Assembly: GCA_965369375.1 (NCBI GenBank)
Contig: CBDUQN010000061.1
Location: forward strand, 1-18,104
DNA: 18,104 bases
Origin: CBDUQN01 sp965369375
GTDB lineage: Bacteria > Krumholzibacteriota > Krumholzibacteriia > Krumholzibacteriales > Krumholzibacteriaceae
Reading direction: 5' to 3'
Positions 1 to 7,525 of the stretch are shown piece after piece (position 1 is the first letter of the stretch; each line of letters opens with the position of its first letter). Both the position numbers and the translations under genes were made by a program. The notes under the pieces were generated by a model. The model saw only the letters and a list, made by a program, of their open reading frames with translations, made no database searches and had not been told where the DNA came from.

Positions 1-1
1 G

Positions 2-1129
2 GACTGGATACTCGGCTCACCGGCAGCGATCGATATCGACTCTCTCCATACGTATTCAGGCGACTACAAGGCATTCCGCAGCATCGGCCTCGTCTCCGCC
101 TATCCGATCATAGAGGGCTACAAGAACTACGGATCGGTCGGCGCCAAATTGAATTTCATGGATCCCGTTGGGATAAACGGACTCGACTTCGCCTTCACAT
201 ATACCATCAACAAAAATGTGCCGGAGGACGAGCGGCCGCACATTAAACTCAAGTACCAGCGATTCCCCTGGACGATCAGCGGGGCGTGGAATTACGCTGA
301 TTTCTACGATCTCTTCGGTCCGACGAAGGTCAGCCGCAAGGGATACCAGCTCGATCTCACGTACGAAAACTTCTTTGTCGTCGATCGTCCCAGGGCGCTC
401 GATTACACGATCACCCTGGCCGGTTACTGGGATCTCGAACAGCTCCCCTTCTATCAGAACGTCGAAACACCCCACGGCGATTTCTACACCGCCAATGCAC
501 ATCTCGATTTCAAGAGCTTGCGCAAAACGATCGGCGGCATAGAAAAGGAAAAGGGCATTATATGGAGGCTCGGATTTTACAGCTACTACATCCTGTCTGA
601 ATTCTTTCCCCTCATTTACACGAATTTCGACTACGGCCTCCTGCTGCCGATCGATCACTCGTCCCTCTGGCTCCGCACATCGTTCGGTTACTCGTTCGAG
701 GAACGGGACGATGCGGCGGCCAATTTCTACTTCGGGGGATTCGGAAACAATTATATCGATCACCAGGAGGTAAACCGTTACCGTTCTTTCTACAGTTTTC
801 CCGGCGTCGAGCTCAACGCGATCGGCGGCACCAATTACGCCAAGGCGATGCTCGAGTGGACGCTGCCGCCGATACGTTTCGAGCATATCGGTTTTCCCGC
901 GATCTACGGCAACTGGATGCGTTTCGCCCTCTTCACTACGGGAATCGTGACCAACATCGAGAGTGAGGAATTTCGCCGGGAATTGATCGATGTCGGCGTC
1001 CAGATGAATCTCAAGCTCGTTCTCTTCTCGTCGCTCGAATCGACATTTTCCATCGGCTATGCCAGCGCGTTCGAAGAAGGCGAGGGCCCTTCGGACGAGT
1101 TCATGATTTCGCTCAAGATTCTGAGATAA
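2..1129 (+). CDS. Outer-membrane beta-barrel protein, C-terminal part (5' end outside window)
   Basis: The frame is open from the window edge and stops with TAA at 1127-1129, giving 375 visible residues; the true start lies upstream, so the ATG at 149 is internal. The protein alternates hydrophobic and polar residues in many short strands rich in Tyr, Phe and Trp, has no predicted membrane helix, and contains a barrel-like stretch FYFGGFGNNYIDH (nt ~725-765) followed by FPG. This resembles the C-terminal barrel of surface-antigen (D15/Omp85-like) proteins, including those that carry a TolB-like propeller in front; that N-terminal part would be outside the window. The role would be in the outer membrane, but substrate or partner cannot be read. 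The next gene begins 2 nt after the stop, so the two are probably co-transcribed. The barrel class is fairly secure; the family name is inference. Confidence 0.7.
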   Translation, partial: DWILGSPAAIDIDSLHTYSGDYKAFRSIGLVSAYPIIEGYKNYGSVGAKLNFMDPVGINGLDFAFTYTINKNVPEDERPHIKLKYQRFPWTISGAWNYADFYDLFGPTKVSRKGYQLDLTYENFFVVDRPRALDYTITLAGYWDLEQLPFYQNVETPHGDFYTANAHLDFKSLRKTIGGIEKEKGIIWRLGFYSYYILSEFFPLIYTNFDYGLLLPIDHSSLWLRTSFGYSFEERDDAAANFYFGGFGNNYIDHQEVNRYRSFYSFPGVELNAIGGTNYAKAMLEWTLPPIRFEHIGFPAIYGNWMRFALFTTGIVTNIESEEFRRELIDVGVQMNLKLVLFSSLESTFSIGYASAFEEGEGPSDEFMISLKILR

Positions 1130-1131
1130 GA

Positions 1132-2142
1132 ATGCACCTCGCAACAAAAATCGTAATCAGCATACTGCCCGTTATCGTTTTTCTGATCGCTCTGATCTTC
1201 CTCGACAGCTACAAGCTCGTGCGGGCAAAGCTTATTCTCCTGATGATACTCTTCGGATTCGCAGTCGCGTTTGTCTGCCTCTTCATAAATACCAGGCTGA
1301 TGGATCTTCTCGGCTGGGAGACGCGGCACTACACCCGCTACATCGCCCCCTTCATCGAGGAGCTCTTCAAGGGAAGCTGCATCGCTTATCTGATCACGAG
1401 AAAGAGAACGGGATTCATGGTAGATGCCGCTATCTACAGCTTTGCCGCCGGGGCGGGTTTCGCGATAACAGAAAACATCTATAACCTCTATGTGCTTCCC
1501 GAATCGAGCCTCCTCTACTGCATCCTGCGCGGATTCGGAACGGCGATCATGCACGGAGGCACGACAGCGCTCTTCGGCACTATTTCGATGAGCATACACG
1601 AGCGGAACGCTTCGAACCCGGCGCGGACCTTTCTGCCCGGCCTGCTCGTTGCAGCCGCGATACATTCGCTCTTCAATCACTTCCTCATCTCCCCCGTTCT
1701 CTCCGCCCTCGGCCTCGTTATCGGACTTCCACTGATAATGCTTTTCGTATTCTACCGGAGTGAAAAGGGCCTGCGGCGATGGCTCGGCGTTGGATTCGAC
1801 ACCGACGCGCAGCTCCTCGAGATGATCACGGCCGGCGAGATATTGCACACCCGAATCGGCGACTATTTCATGTCTTTCAAGGACAAAGTGTCGGGCGAGG
1901 TGCTCGCCGATATGCTGTGCCTGCTGCGCATCCACCTCGAGCTGTCGATTCGGGGGAAGGGCATCCTGCTGATGCGGGAAGCGGGCTTCGAGATACCGGA
2001 GGACCCTGAAGTAAAGGAGAAGTTTGCCGAGCTTCGCTACCTCGAAAAGAGCGTCGGCAGGACGGGCAGGCTTGCTATCATGCCGCTCCTTCGCTGGAGC
2101 AGCCGCGACCTCTGGCAGCTCTACATGCTGGGGAAGAAGTAA
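1132..2142 (+). CDS. PrsW-family glutamic intramembrane protease
   Basis: 336-residue multi-pass membrane protein. Hydrophobic segments occur at about residues 7-24, 33-52, 97-115, 130-150, 168-185 and 187-208. Hallmarks of the PrsW/CPBP-like glutamic protease family are present in order: EELFK (E76, E77, K80), an ITEN motif with E114 and N115, H141 in IMHGG, and HSLFNH with H178 and H183. PrsW proteins cleave membrane-anchored substrates, in Bacillus the anti-sigma factor RsiW; the substrate here is unknown. Residues ~210-336 form a soluble C-terminal extension, charged and helical, beyond the catalytic core. The start ATG lies 2 nt after the stop of the barrel gene with only a weak Shine-Dalgarno, so translation is probably coupled. 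Its position ahead of PEGA and kinase genes suggests a role in envelope signalling, which is inference. Confidence 0.88.
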   Translation: MHLATKIVISILPVIVFLIALIFLDSYKLVRAKLILLMILFGFAVAFVCLFINTRLMDLLGWETRHYTRYIAPFIEELFKGSCIAYLITRKRTGFMVDAAIYSFAAGAGFAITENIYNLYVLPESSLLYCILRGFGTAIMHGGTTALFGTISMSIHERNASNPARTFLPGLLVAAAIHSLFNHFLISPVLSALGLVIGLPLIMLFVFYRSEKGLRRWLGVGFDTDAQLLEMITAGEILHTRIGDYFMSFKDKVSGEVLADMLCLLRIHLELSIRGKGILLMREAGFEIPEDPEVKEKFAELRYLEKSVGRTGRLAIMPLLRWSSRDLWQLYMLGKK

Positions 2143-2221
2143 ACATGCGATGGCATTGCACTAAACATGCGCGCAGATTCGTGCGGGCATTAAGATACCG
2201 GTGTATCCTGCGAGCCGCTGC

Positions 2222-2249
2222 GATGTCCGGCGATGTCCCGGTGATGTCC
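2222..2249. repeat. Three phased GATGTCC direct repeats upstream of a promoter
   Basis: Exact GATGTCC heptamers begin at 2222, 2232 and 2243, so they are 10 and 11 bp apart, about one helical turn. The last ends 10 bp before the putative -35 box at 2260. Spacing and position fit binding sites for an activator sitting on one face of the DNA, but no regulator is identified and chance is possible. The rest of the 215-bp gap 2143-2357 holds no gene and no clear terminator. Confidence 0.45.
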
Positions 2250-2259
2250 AAGAAAGTTA

Positions 2260-2289
2260 TTGAAAAGACATGTGCCTTTGGTCTATGAT
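2260..2289 (+). promoter_or_regulatory. Putative sigma70-type promoter for the PEGA/ATPase/kinase operon
   Basis: TTGAAA at 2260-2265 and TATGAT at 2284-2289 are separated by 18 bp; each matches the housekeeping consensus at five of six positions. The region is AT-rich compared with the flanking coding DNA and lies about 70 bp before the next start codon. Consensus is that of well-studied proteobacteria; the true sigma preference of this organism is unknown. Confidence 0.5.
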
Positions 2290-2342
2290 ATCTATATAAA
2301 ATCCGTGATAATTTAATATATAGAAGTAACAAACGGAATTTG

Positions 2343-2350
2343 AAGGAAGG
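2343..2350 (+). promoter_or_regulatory. Ribosome binding site AAGGAAGG
   Basis: AAGGAAGG ends 7 nt before the ATG at 2358. This spacing favours 2358 over the second in-frame ATG at 2367. Confidence 0.6.
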
Positions 2351-2357
2351 TTAAGCG

Positions 2358-3113
2358 ATGTTTACCATGAATCTTCGCGCTTCCGCCCCCTTCAGGACGA
2401 TCGCGATACTTCTCTCCATATCCTTCGTCGTGGCATTTGTAATGCCCGCAGCAGGTTACGGCCAGGAAGCGGAAGAGACGATCTACCAGAAGTGGGAGGA
2501 GATCGCCTCGTTGCGCGCCAAGGGCGAGTTCGCGCAGGCTATCGAGATACTAAACGCCATGATCACTGATTACGCGAACTCCAAAGAAATCCTAAAGCGC
2601 GCGTACAACAACCTCGTTTTCACATACTTCAAAATGGGGGACGAGGAAAATGCGGTAGCAAAATCCCGTGAAGCCCTCGAACAATTCCCCGATATCTCCG
2701 CCGATATTATAGAATTTCCGCCTATTGTGCAAAACACGTACGATCAGCTCAGATCGGAAATGTACGGTTTTGTTACGATCAGGAAGCCGGAAGAGGGCAG
2801 AGCGTTTCTCAATGAGGATTTTGTCGGCGAAACGCCGCTTCAGCTAAATCTCGTCAGAGTCGGACAGTACACACTCACTGTTACCAAATCCGGTTTTCAC
2901 GACTACTCTGAGATCATCCAGGTCGATCCGAGCGGCAAGCACAACTTCGAGATCTCCATGGATCGCCAGAGGGACAAGAAATGGTGGCTCTATCGTATAG
3001 GTCCAGTTGCGCTGGCCGGGGCACTCATCACCTATTTTGCCGTTTCCGCCGGAGGAGATGAAACACCGGCGCCCGAACCGCTGCCCGAGCCACCGGCGCC
3101 CCCTACAAATTGA
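2358..3113 (+). CDS. Exported TPR and PEGA-domain protein
   Basis: 251 residues. An N-terminal signal sequence (hydrophobic core about residues 13-32) is followed by helical TPR-like repeats at ~40-112 with the usual pattern of small and aromatic residues (GEFAQAIEIL, YNNLVFTYFKMGDEENAV). A PEGA domain spans ~137-203 and includes the strand-turn region FLNEDFVGETPLQL and the YTLTVTKSGF motif. A second hydrophobic segment lies at ~213-231, followed by an acidic, proline-rich tail. PEGA domains are usually extracytoplasmic beta modules that bind surface or wall components. The TPR part may dock a partner. A good promoter and ribosome site precede it, and the ATPase gene with further PEGA domains follows 71 nt later, so a shared complex is plausible. 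The basic stretch before the second membrane segment (RQRDKK) fits poorly with the positive-inside rule if the signal peptide is cleaved. Confidence 0.75.
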   Translation: MFTMNLRASAPFRTIAILLSISFVVAFVMPAAGYGQEAEETIYQKWEEIASLRAKGEFAQAIEILNAMITDYANSKEILKRAYNNLVFTYFKMGDEENAVAKSREALEQFPDISADIIEFPPIVQNTYDQLRSEMYGFVTIRKPEEGRAFLNEDFVGETPLQLNLVRVGQYTLTVTKSGFHDYSEIIQVDPSGKHNFEISMDRQRDKKWWLYRIGPVALAGALITYFAVSAGGDETPAPEPLPEPPAPPTN

Positions 3114-3181
3114 GGCGCATGACTCATGGAATTCAGGGCCGCGTTTGAAGGCGTGTTCGCATCAAGCTATTCGAGGATGAG

Positions 3182-5404
3182 GTGATGACTGACTCGACGG
3201 ACAGCAATTTCGAGCCAATCGCAAATCCCTACATCGTAGGAAATCCTATCGAAGACCGCCGCATGTTCTTCGGCCGTCAGGACGATTTTGCCTACATCCA
3301 AAAGAAGGTCACCGGCGACAAGAAGGGCGGGATGCTCGTACTCTGCGGAACGCGCCGCAGTGGCAAGACATCAATTCTCTTTCAGATCAAAGGCGGACGT
3401 CTCGGAGAGGATTTCATTCCGGTTCTCATAGATATGCAGTCGATGACGGTACAGAGCGACGGTGAGTTCCTCGCGAAGCTCGCGGCCGAGATCGTAACGG
3501 CGATCGGCGATTCGGATATTTCATACCAGAGGGATTTTTGCGCCAAGGCGGACGTCAATCCTTTCAGCGCGTTTCAGGACTTGATTTCGAAAATCAGCAT
3601 GGTTCTGCGCGGCAAAAAGCTCATTCTGCTCTTCGACGAGTACGAGCTCTTCGAAACTCATATCGACAAGGGGCGCTTCAGCACCGATATACTCAATTTG
3701 TTCGCCAATTGGATGGAACACAAGGAAGGCGTGTTTATCGTCTTCACCGGCTCTGACAAGCTCGAAATGAGAAACTCGCATTGCTGGGAATCCTTCCTCG
3801 GAAAGGCGCTTCACCGCAGGATCAGTTTCCTGAGCAAGACCGATACGCTCAGGCTGATCAATGAACCGATGCGCGATGTCGTACACTACGACGAGGGTGT
3901 CGCCGAGGAGATATACAAGCTCACCGCCGGGCAGCCGTTCTACACACAGGTTCTCTGCCAATCCATCGTCGACCACCTGAACGAAATGCATAAATACGAC
4001 GTAACGATCGAAGACGTACAGGAAGTTGTCGCCGAAATCATAGAGAATCCACTGCCCCAGATGATATTTGCATGGAGCTCGCTCTCGGATCTCGAGAAAC
4101 TGAGTCTCTCGATCATTGCGGAGTTGAGCAAGGAAGAAGTCCGTCCCGTTCCATTCAGCAGCATATATTCCTTTCCCTCGGACGAAAACATCGGGTACGA
4201 GCTCGACGACAACAAGCTTCATGAAGCCGCCGAGAGACTCTTTCACCACGACCTGCTGAACAAGGACGAGCAGACCGACAGCTATACGTTCAAGATGGAC
4301 CTCTGGCGCCGCTGGACGACGAGGATGCATTCGATCTGGCAGGTGATAGACGAAATCATGAGCGAGGGGCGCGATCTCGAGGAAGGGATAGCGCCGGTCA
4401 CAAAGGGGAAGGGGTTTTTCTCGACTCGTATCCTGGCACTGGTCGTGGTGGTAGTCGTTGCGGTAAGCGCCCCGCTGCTTTACCGATCATACCAGGCAAA
4501 TAAAAACCTGTCATCTGAGCTCGCGACACTCGGGTTCATGCTTGATTCGACGGTCGTTACGATCAATTCAGAACCGAGCGGCGCAATGGTTTTTCTCGGA
4601 GATAAGCGCCTCGGCGTGACGCCGCTGCGAAACGAAACCGTCGCCGCGGGCAGGGAAGTCCTGCGGGTCGAATTGGCCGGATACCGGGAATTCTCCGATA
4701 CACTCGAGCTCTTGAAAGACGAGCCGTTCGACAAGTCCTATGCGCTCGAAGAGAAGAGAGGAAACCTCAAAATCACCTCTTCGCCGCAGGGCGCGGCGAT
4801 ATACATCGACGGATCGAATACCAATTTATCCACGCCGAATACGATCGAGGGCCTTTCGATAAAAGACATCCATTCGGTGAGACTGAAATTCCAGGGATAC
4901 AGTGACGGGTACCACCAAACGGTCAAAGTGCTCGAGGATTCCACCGTCTCGCTCCATCACGCATTCTCGAAAATGATGCACAGGACCACCATTATTACGA
5001 AGCCGGAGCAAGCCACTATCATCCTCGACGGAAAATCGATCGGCATCTCTCCGCAAATTCTCGACATTACGCAAGGCTCTCACCGCCTTGAATTGCGCAG
5101 GGAGGGCTATCAACCCGTCAGCAAATCGATAACCATCCCGGCGACGAATAACATGGTTGATATCGTTATGTCCGAACTGCCCCCCGGAAAACTGATATTC
5201 GAGATCAATCCGTACGCGGAACTGTGGATCAACGGAGAATTGATAGAGAGAGACGCGGTACACAAACAAATCGAACTCAAGCCGGGCACGTACAATATCG
5301 AGTTGCGTCACCCACACTACGGTACTCGAACGTATACCATCGAGCTCAAATCCGGAGAGGTAATAACCAGACGGTACAATCTCACTGAAGAGGAACAGCA
5401 ATGA
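3182..5404 (+). CDS. Membrane STAND-like AAA ATPase with four extracytoplasmic PEGA domains
   Basis: 740 residues if the GTG at 3182 is used; an ATG follows at 3185 and is equally likely, with GAGG at 3173-3176 serving as ribosome site. The cytoplasmic part carries NPY (15-17), FFGR (29-32), Walker A GTRRSGKTS (56-64), Walker B LILLFDE (D152, E153) and a GxP-like AGQPFYTQVLC motif near 249-259, the order seen in AAA_16/STAND-type NTPases. One membrane helix lies at ~417-434. Outside follow four PEGA repeats at about 458-524, 527-595, 601-665 and 669-734. The layout suggests that external binding is relayed to an NTP-driven switch inside. No effector domain is fused here; the kinase gene that overlaps it by ATGA, and carries a related ATPase, is the likely partner. 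Domain calls are from visible motifs; ligand and mechanism are inferred. Confidence 0.85.
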   Translation: MMTDSTDSNFEPIANPYIVGNPIEDRRMFFGRQDDFAYIQKKVTGDKKGGMLVLCGTRRSGKTSILFQIKGGRLGEDFIPVLIDMQSMTVQSDGEFLAKLAAEIVTAIGDSDISYQRDFCAKADVNPFSAFQDLISKISMVLRGKKLILLFDEYELFETHIDKGRFSTDILNLFANWMEHKEGVFIVFTGSDKLEMRNSHCWESFLGKALHRRISFLSKTDTLRLINEPMRDVVHYDEGVAEEIYKLTAGQPFYTQVLCQSIVDHLNEMHKYDVTIEDVQEVVAEIIENPLPQMIFAWSSLSDLEKLSLSIIAELSKEEVRPVPFSSIYSFPSDENIGYELDDNKLHEAAERLFHHDLLNKDEQTDSYTFKMDLWRRWTTRMHSIWQVIDEIMSEGRDLEEGIAPVTKGKGFFSTRILALVVVVVVAVSAPLLYRSYQANKNLSSELATLGFMLDSTVVTINSEPSGAMVFLGDKRLGVTPLRNETVAAGREVLRVELAGYREFSDTLELLKDEPFDKSYALEEKRGNLKITSSPQGAAIYIDGSNTNLSTPNTIEGLSIKDIHSVRLKFQGYSDGYHQTVKVLEDSTVSLHHAFSKMMHRTTIITKPEQATIILDGKSIGISPQILDITQGSHRLELRREGYQPVSKSITIPATNNMVDIVMSELPPGKLIFEINPYAELWINGELIERDAVHKQIELKPGTYNIELRHPHYGTRTYTIELKSGEVITRRYNLTEEEQQ

Positions 5405-7356
5405 TCGGAATCGTAATCAACGAGAAATACAAGGTAGAGAAGAAGATCGGCAAGGGCGGATTCGGAGTCGTTTATCGCGCTTTCGATCAGAACCTTAAGC
5501 GTCCCGTTGCGATAAAGCTGCTGAACAGGATCGGCGTCGAGGAGGACTTCAAGAAACGCTTCTTCCGCGAAGCGGAATCACTGGCCAAGATGAACCACCC
5601 GAACATCGTCACCGTCTATGATTGCGGAGAGCTTAATCAGCAGCCGTACCTCGTCATGGAGCTCGTGAACGGACCCGCACTGAGCGATCTCATCGCTAAA
5701 ACATCCCTCACGCTCGCCCAGCTCTATTCACTTTCGACCCAGGTATGCAAGGCGATGGCCTATGCGCACGATCAGGGGATAATTCACCGCGATCTCACCT
5801 TGAAGAACATCATGGTGATCGAGGACGAGAGCGACAATGCCCAGGTCAAGATTCTCGATTTCGGCCTCGTCAAATTACTTCACGACGAGATTCAGTCGAC
5901 CGGCCAGTCGATGATGGGAACGCCGTCGTACATGTCTCCCGAACAGATCTTGGGAGGGAACATAGACGGAAGAGCCGACATCTTTTCCTATGGCATCGGA
6001 CTCTTTCGTATAGTCAATGGCCGCTTCCCCTTCGAAGCGGAGCACCCCGCCGCACTGATGTACTCGATCGTCAATGAAGATCATATCGATTTCAATGATG
6101 ATGTACCGCAGGATCTAAGAACCGTTATACAGCAATGCCTCGCGAAGGATCCGAGAGAGCGCTACCGCGATTTTACGGAGCTCTCGAAGGAGTTCAAGGA
6201 CCTGTATCGTTCTCTGAGCGCTGATGTTACAGAAAGCTCGATCATCATAGCCGGTGTCAGCGAGCTGGCCGACAGAAGCAGCAAGCGAAATCCCTATCTC
6301 AATAGGGTGATGATCAACAATCCGAGAGACTTCTTCGGCCGAAACAAGGAGATCAGAAAGATCTATTCGCGCCTCGACGCCCCGCACCCCCAGTCGATAT
6401 CCGTCGTCGGCGATCGGCGAATCGGCAAATCATCCCTCATGAATTACATCTACAACCGCAGGAACAGAAAACGAAACATGCAGAATTACGAGAACGCGAT
6501 CTTCGTGTACCTCGATTTTCAGAAGAGCGTCAACTTCGATGTGCCCAAGTTCATAGATTTCCTTTTCAGCGTATTCAGCTACGACAGCGAAGAGGGCAAG
6601 AAATATGCGGAAGGGGAAAAGACGCTCGATCAACTGAAAGAGGTCGTTCAGGAGATCAACGACAAGGGCAAGCGCATCATCATTCTAATGGACGAATTCG
6701 AGGTAATAACGAAAAACGAGAAGTTCGAAGAGGACTTCTTCTCGTTTCTCCGCTCGCTCGCAAACAGCTACAAGGTCGCCTACGTGACCTCATCCTGTGA
6801 CGAGCTCCAGCTCATGTGCCACAACCAGGATATCTCGGATTCGCCCTTCTTCAACATATTCTCCAATCTTCCCCTTCGCACGTTCAGCCGTGAAGAGGCG
6901 GCAGAGCTCATTACGGTTCCTTCAAAGACGGAAGGAATCCCGCTCGAATCCTACACGGACAAGATTATAAAACTCTCCGGTTACTTCCCGATGTACCTGC
7001 AGATCGCATGCTCGAACGTATTCGAGCACCTCCTGGACAATCCCAAGGCGGAGCCCGACTGGAATCAGATCACAAAATCATACAAAGACGAGGTCTTCCC
7101 GCACTACAGTTTCATATGGGACCGCATGGAGGAAACTGAACAGGATAACCTGAGCCGCATCGCCTTTGACAAGCCGATCAGCAAACAGTACAAATTCATC
7201 AACGAGAATCTCCTTCGCCGCGGCTACCTCCTCGAATCAGTCGAAGAACCGGCGCTCTTCTCTGACACATTCAAGGATTTCGTGCTCGCACAGATGGAGA
7301 GCAGCGGTTTGCAAAAGCGGTCGATTTTTACAAAGTTGTTTAAGAGAAAAGGCTAA
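5401..7356 (+). CDS. Ser/Thr protein kinase fused to a STAND-like AAA ATPase
   Basis: 651 residues. A Hanks-type kinase domain spans ~10-270: glycine loop GKGGFG (17-22), VAIK lysine K39, alpha-C E57, catalytic HRDLTLKN (D131, N136), DFG (153-155) and GTPSYMSPE (173-181). The usual lysine of HRDLKPxN is Thr133, with a lysine two positions later. A linker leads to an ATPase module with NPY (297-299), FFGR (311-314), Walker A GDRRIGKSS (337-345), Walker B IIILMDE (D431, E432) and SGYFPMYLQIAC (526-537). Motif spacing closely follows that of the ATPase encoded just upstream. No membrane segment or PASTA domain is present, so the kinase is soluble and probably recruited through its partner. The start overlaps the previous stop as ATGA and has GAGG at 5390-5393, so translation is coupled. 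It phosphorylates unknown targets; none is visible nearby. Confidence 0.92.
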   Translation: MIGIVINEKYKVEKKIGKGGFGVVYRAFDQNLKRPVAIKLLNRIGVEEDFKKRFFREAESLAKMNHPNIVTVYDCGELNQQPYLVMELVNGPALSDLIAKTSLTLAQLYSLSTQVCKAMAYAHDQGIIHRDLTLKNIMVIEDESDNAQVKILDFGLVKLLHDEIQSTGQSMMGTPSYMSPEQILGGNIDGRADIFSYGIGLFRIVNGRFPFEAEHPAALMYSIVNEDHIDFNDDVPQDLRTVIQQCLAKDPRERYRDFTELSKEFKDLYRSLSADVTESSIIIAGVSELADRSSKRNPYLNRVMINNPRDFFGRNKEIRKIYSRLDAPHPQSISVVGDRRIGKSSLMNYIYNRRNRKRNMQNYENAIFVYLDFQKSVNFDVPKFIDFLFSVFSYDSEEGKKYAEGEKTLDQLKEVVQEINDKGKRIIILMDEFEVITKNEKFEEDFFSFLRSLANSYKVAYVTSSCDELQLMCHNQDISDSPFFNIFSNLPLRTFSREEAAELITVPSKTEGIPLESYTDKIIKLSGYFPMYLQIACSNVFEHLLDNPKAEPDWNQITKSYKDEVFPHYSFIWDRMEETEQDNLSRIAFDKPISKQYKFINENLLRRGYLLESVEEPALFSDTFKDFVLAQMESSGLQKRSIFTKLFKRKG

Positions 7357-7456
7357 TAGGCTCATCAAGGGAATTGAACGCCTACTTCAAAATATCGACT
7401 AAACACCTTCAGAGGATCGAGAAGGCAGCATCGCTCGGATAGAAATCAAGGGACCG

Positions 7457-7462
7457 TATAAT
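7457..7462 (+). promoter_or_regulatory. Possible -10 element before the first FG-GAP gene
   Basis: A perfect TATAAT at 7457-7462 sits in an AT-rich patch (7455-7470) 64 bp before the ATG at 7526, but no recognisable -35 box is found at 16-18 bp. The 169-bp gap 7357-7525 has no gene and no clear terminator; read-through from the kinase gene is also possible. Confidence 0.3.
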
Positions 7463-7513
7463 ATATAAATTCAATGCTTTATCTAAGGACTCGTTCTTCG
7501 CTTTCAAGCTATT

Positions 7514-7522
7514 GGGGGAGGA
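7514..7522 (+). promoter_or_regulatory. Strong ribosome binding site GGGGGAGGA
   Basis: GGGGGAGGA ends 3 nt before the ATG at 7526 and sets the start of the first FG-GAP gene, whose N-terminus is then a good signal peptide. Confidence 0.6.
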
Positions 7523-7525
7523 AAT

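Noticed and set aside
56..1147. 363-codon open frame on the minus strand opposite the barrel gene
   Set aside because: Its product is charged and low in structure, shows no known motif, and mirrors the third-position G/C bias of the + strand gene, which has clear beta-barrel character and is followed by a coupled gene.
1057..1935. 292-codon open frame on the minus strand opposite the PrsW gene
   Set aside because: It covers the catalytic motifs of a well-recognised membrane protease on the + strand; its own translation has no family features.
3521..4330. 269-codon open frame on the minus strand opposite the ATPase gene
   Set aside because: Shadow of a gene with Walker A and B motifs in the + strand; no ribosome site or motif of its own.
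7357..7368. TAGGCTCATCAA occurs here and again at 17326-17337, both before FG-GAP genes
   Set aside because: A few shared 12-mers are expected by chance in 18 kb, the distances to the start codons differ, and similarity beyond the 12-mer needs gaps.
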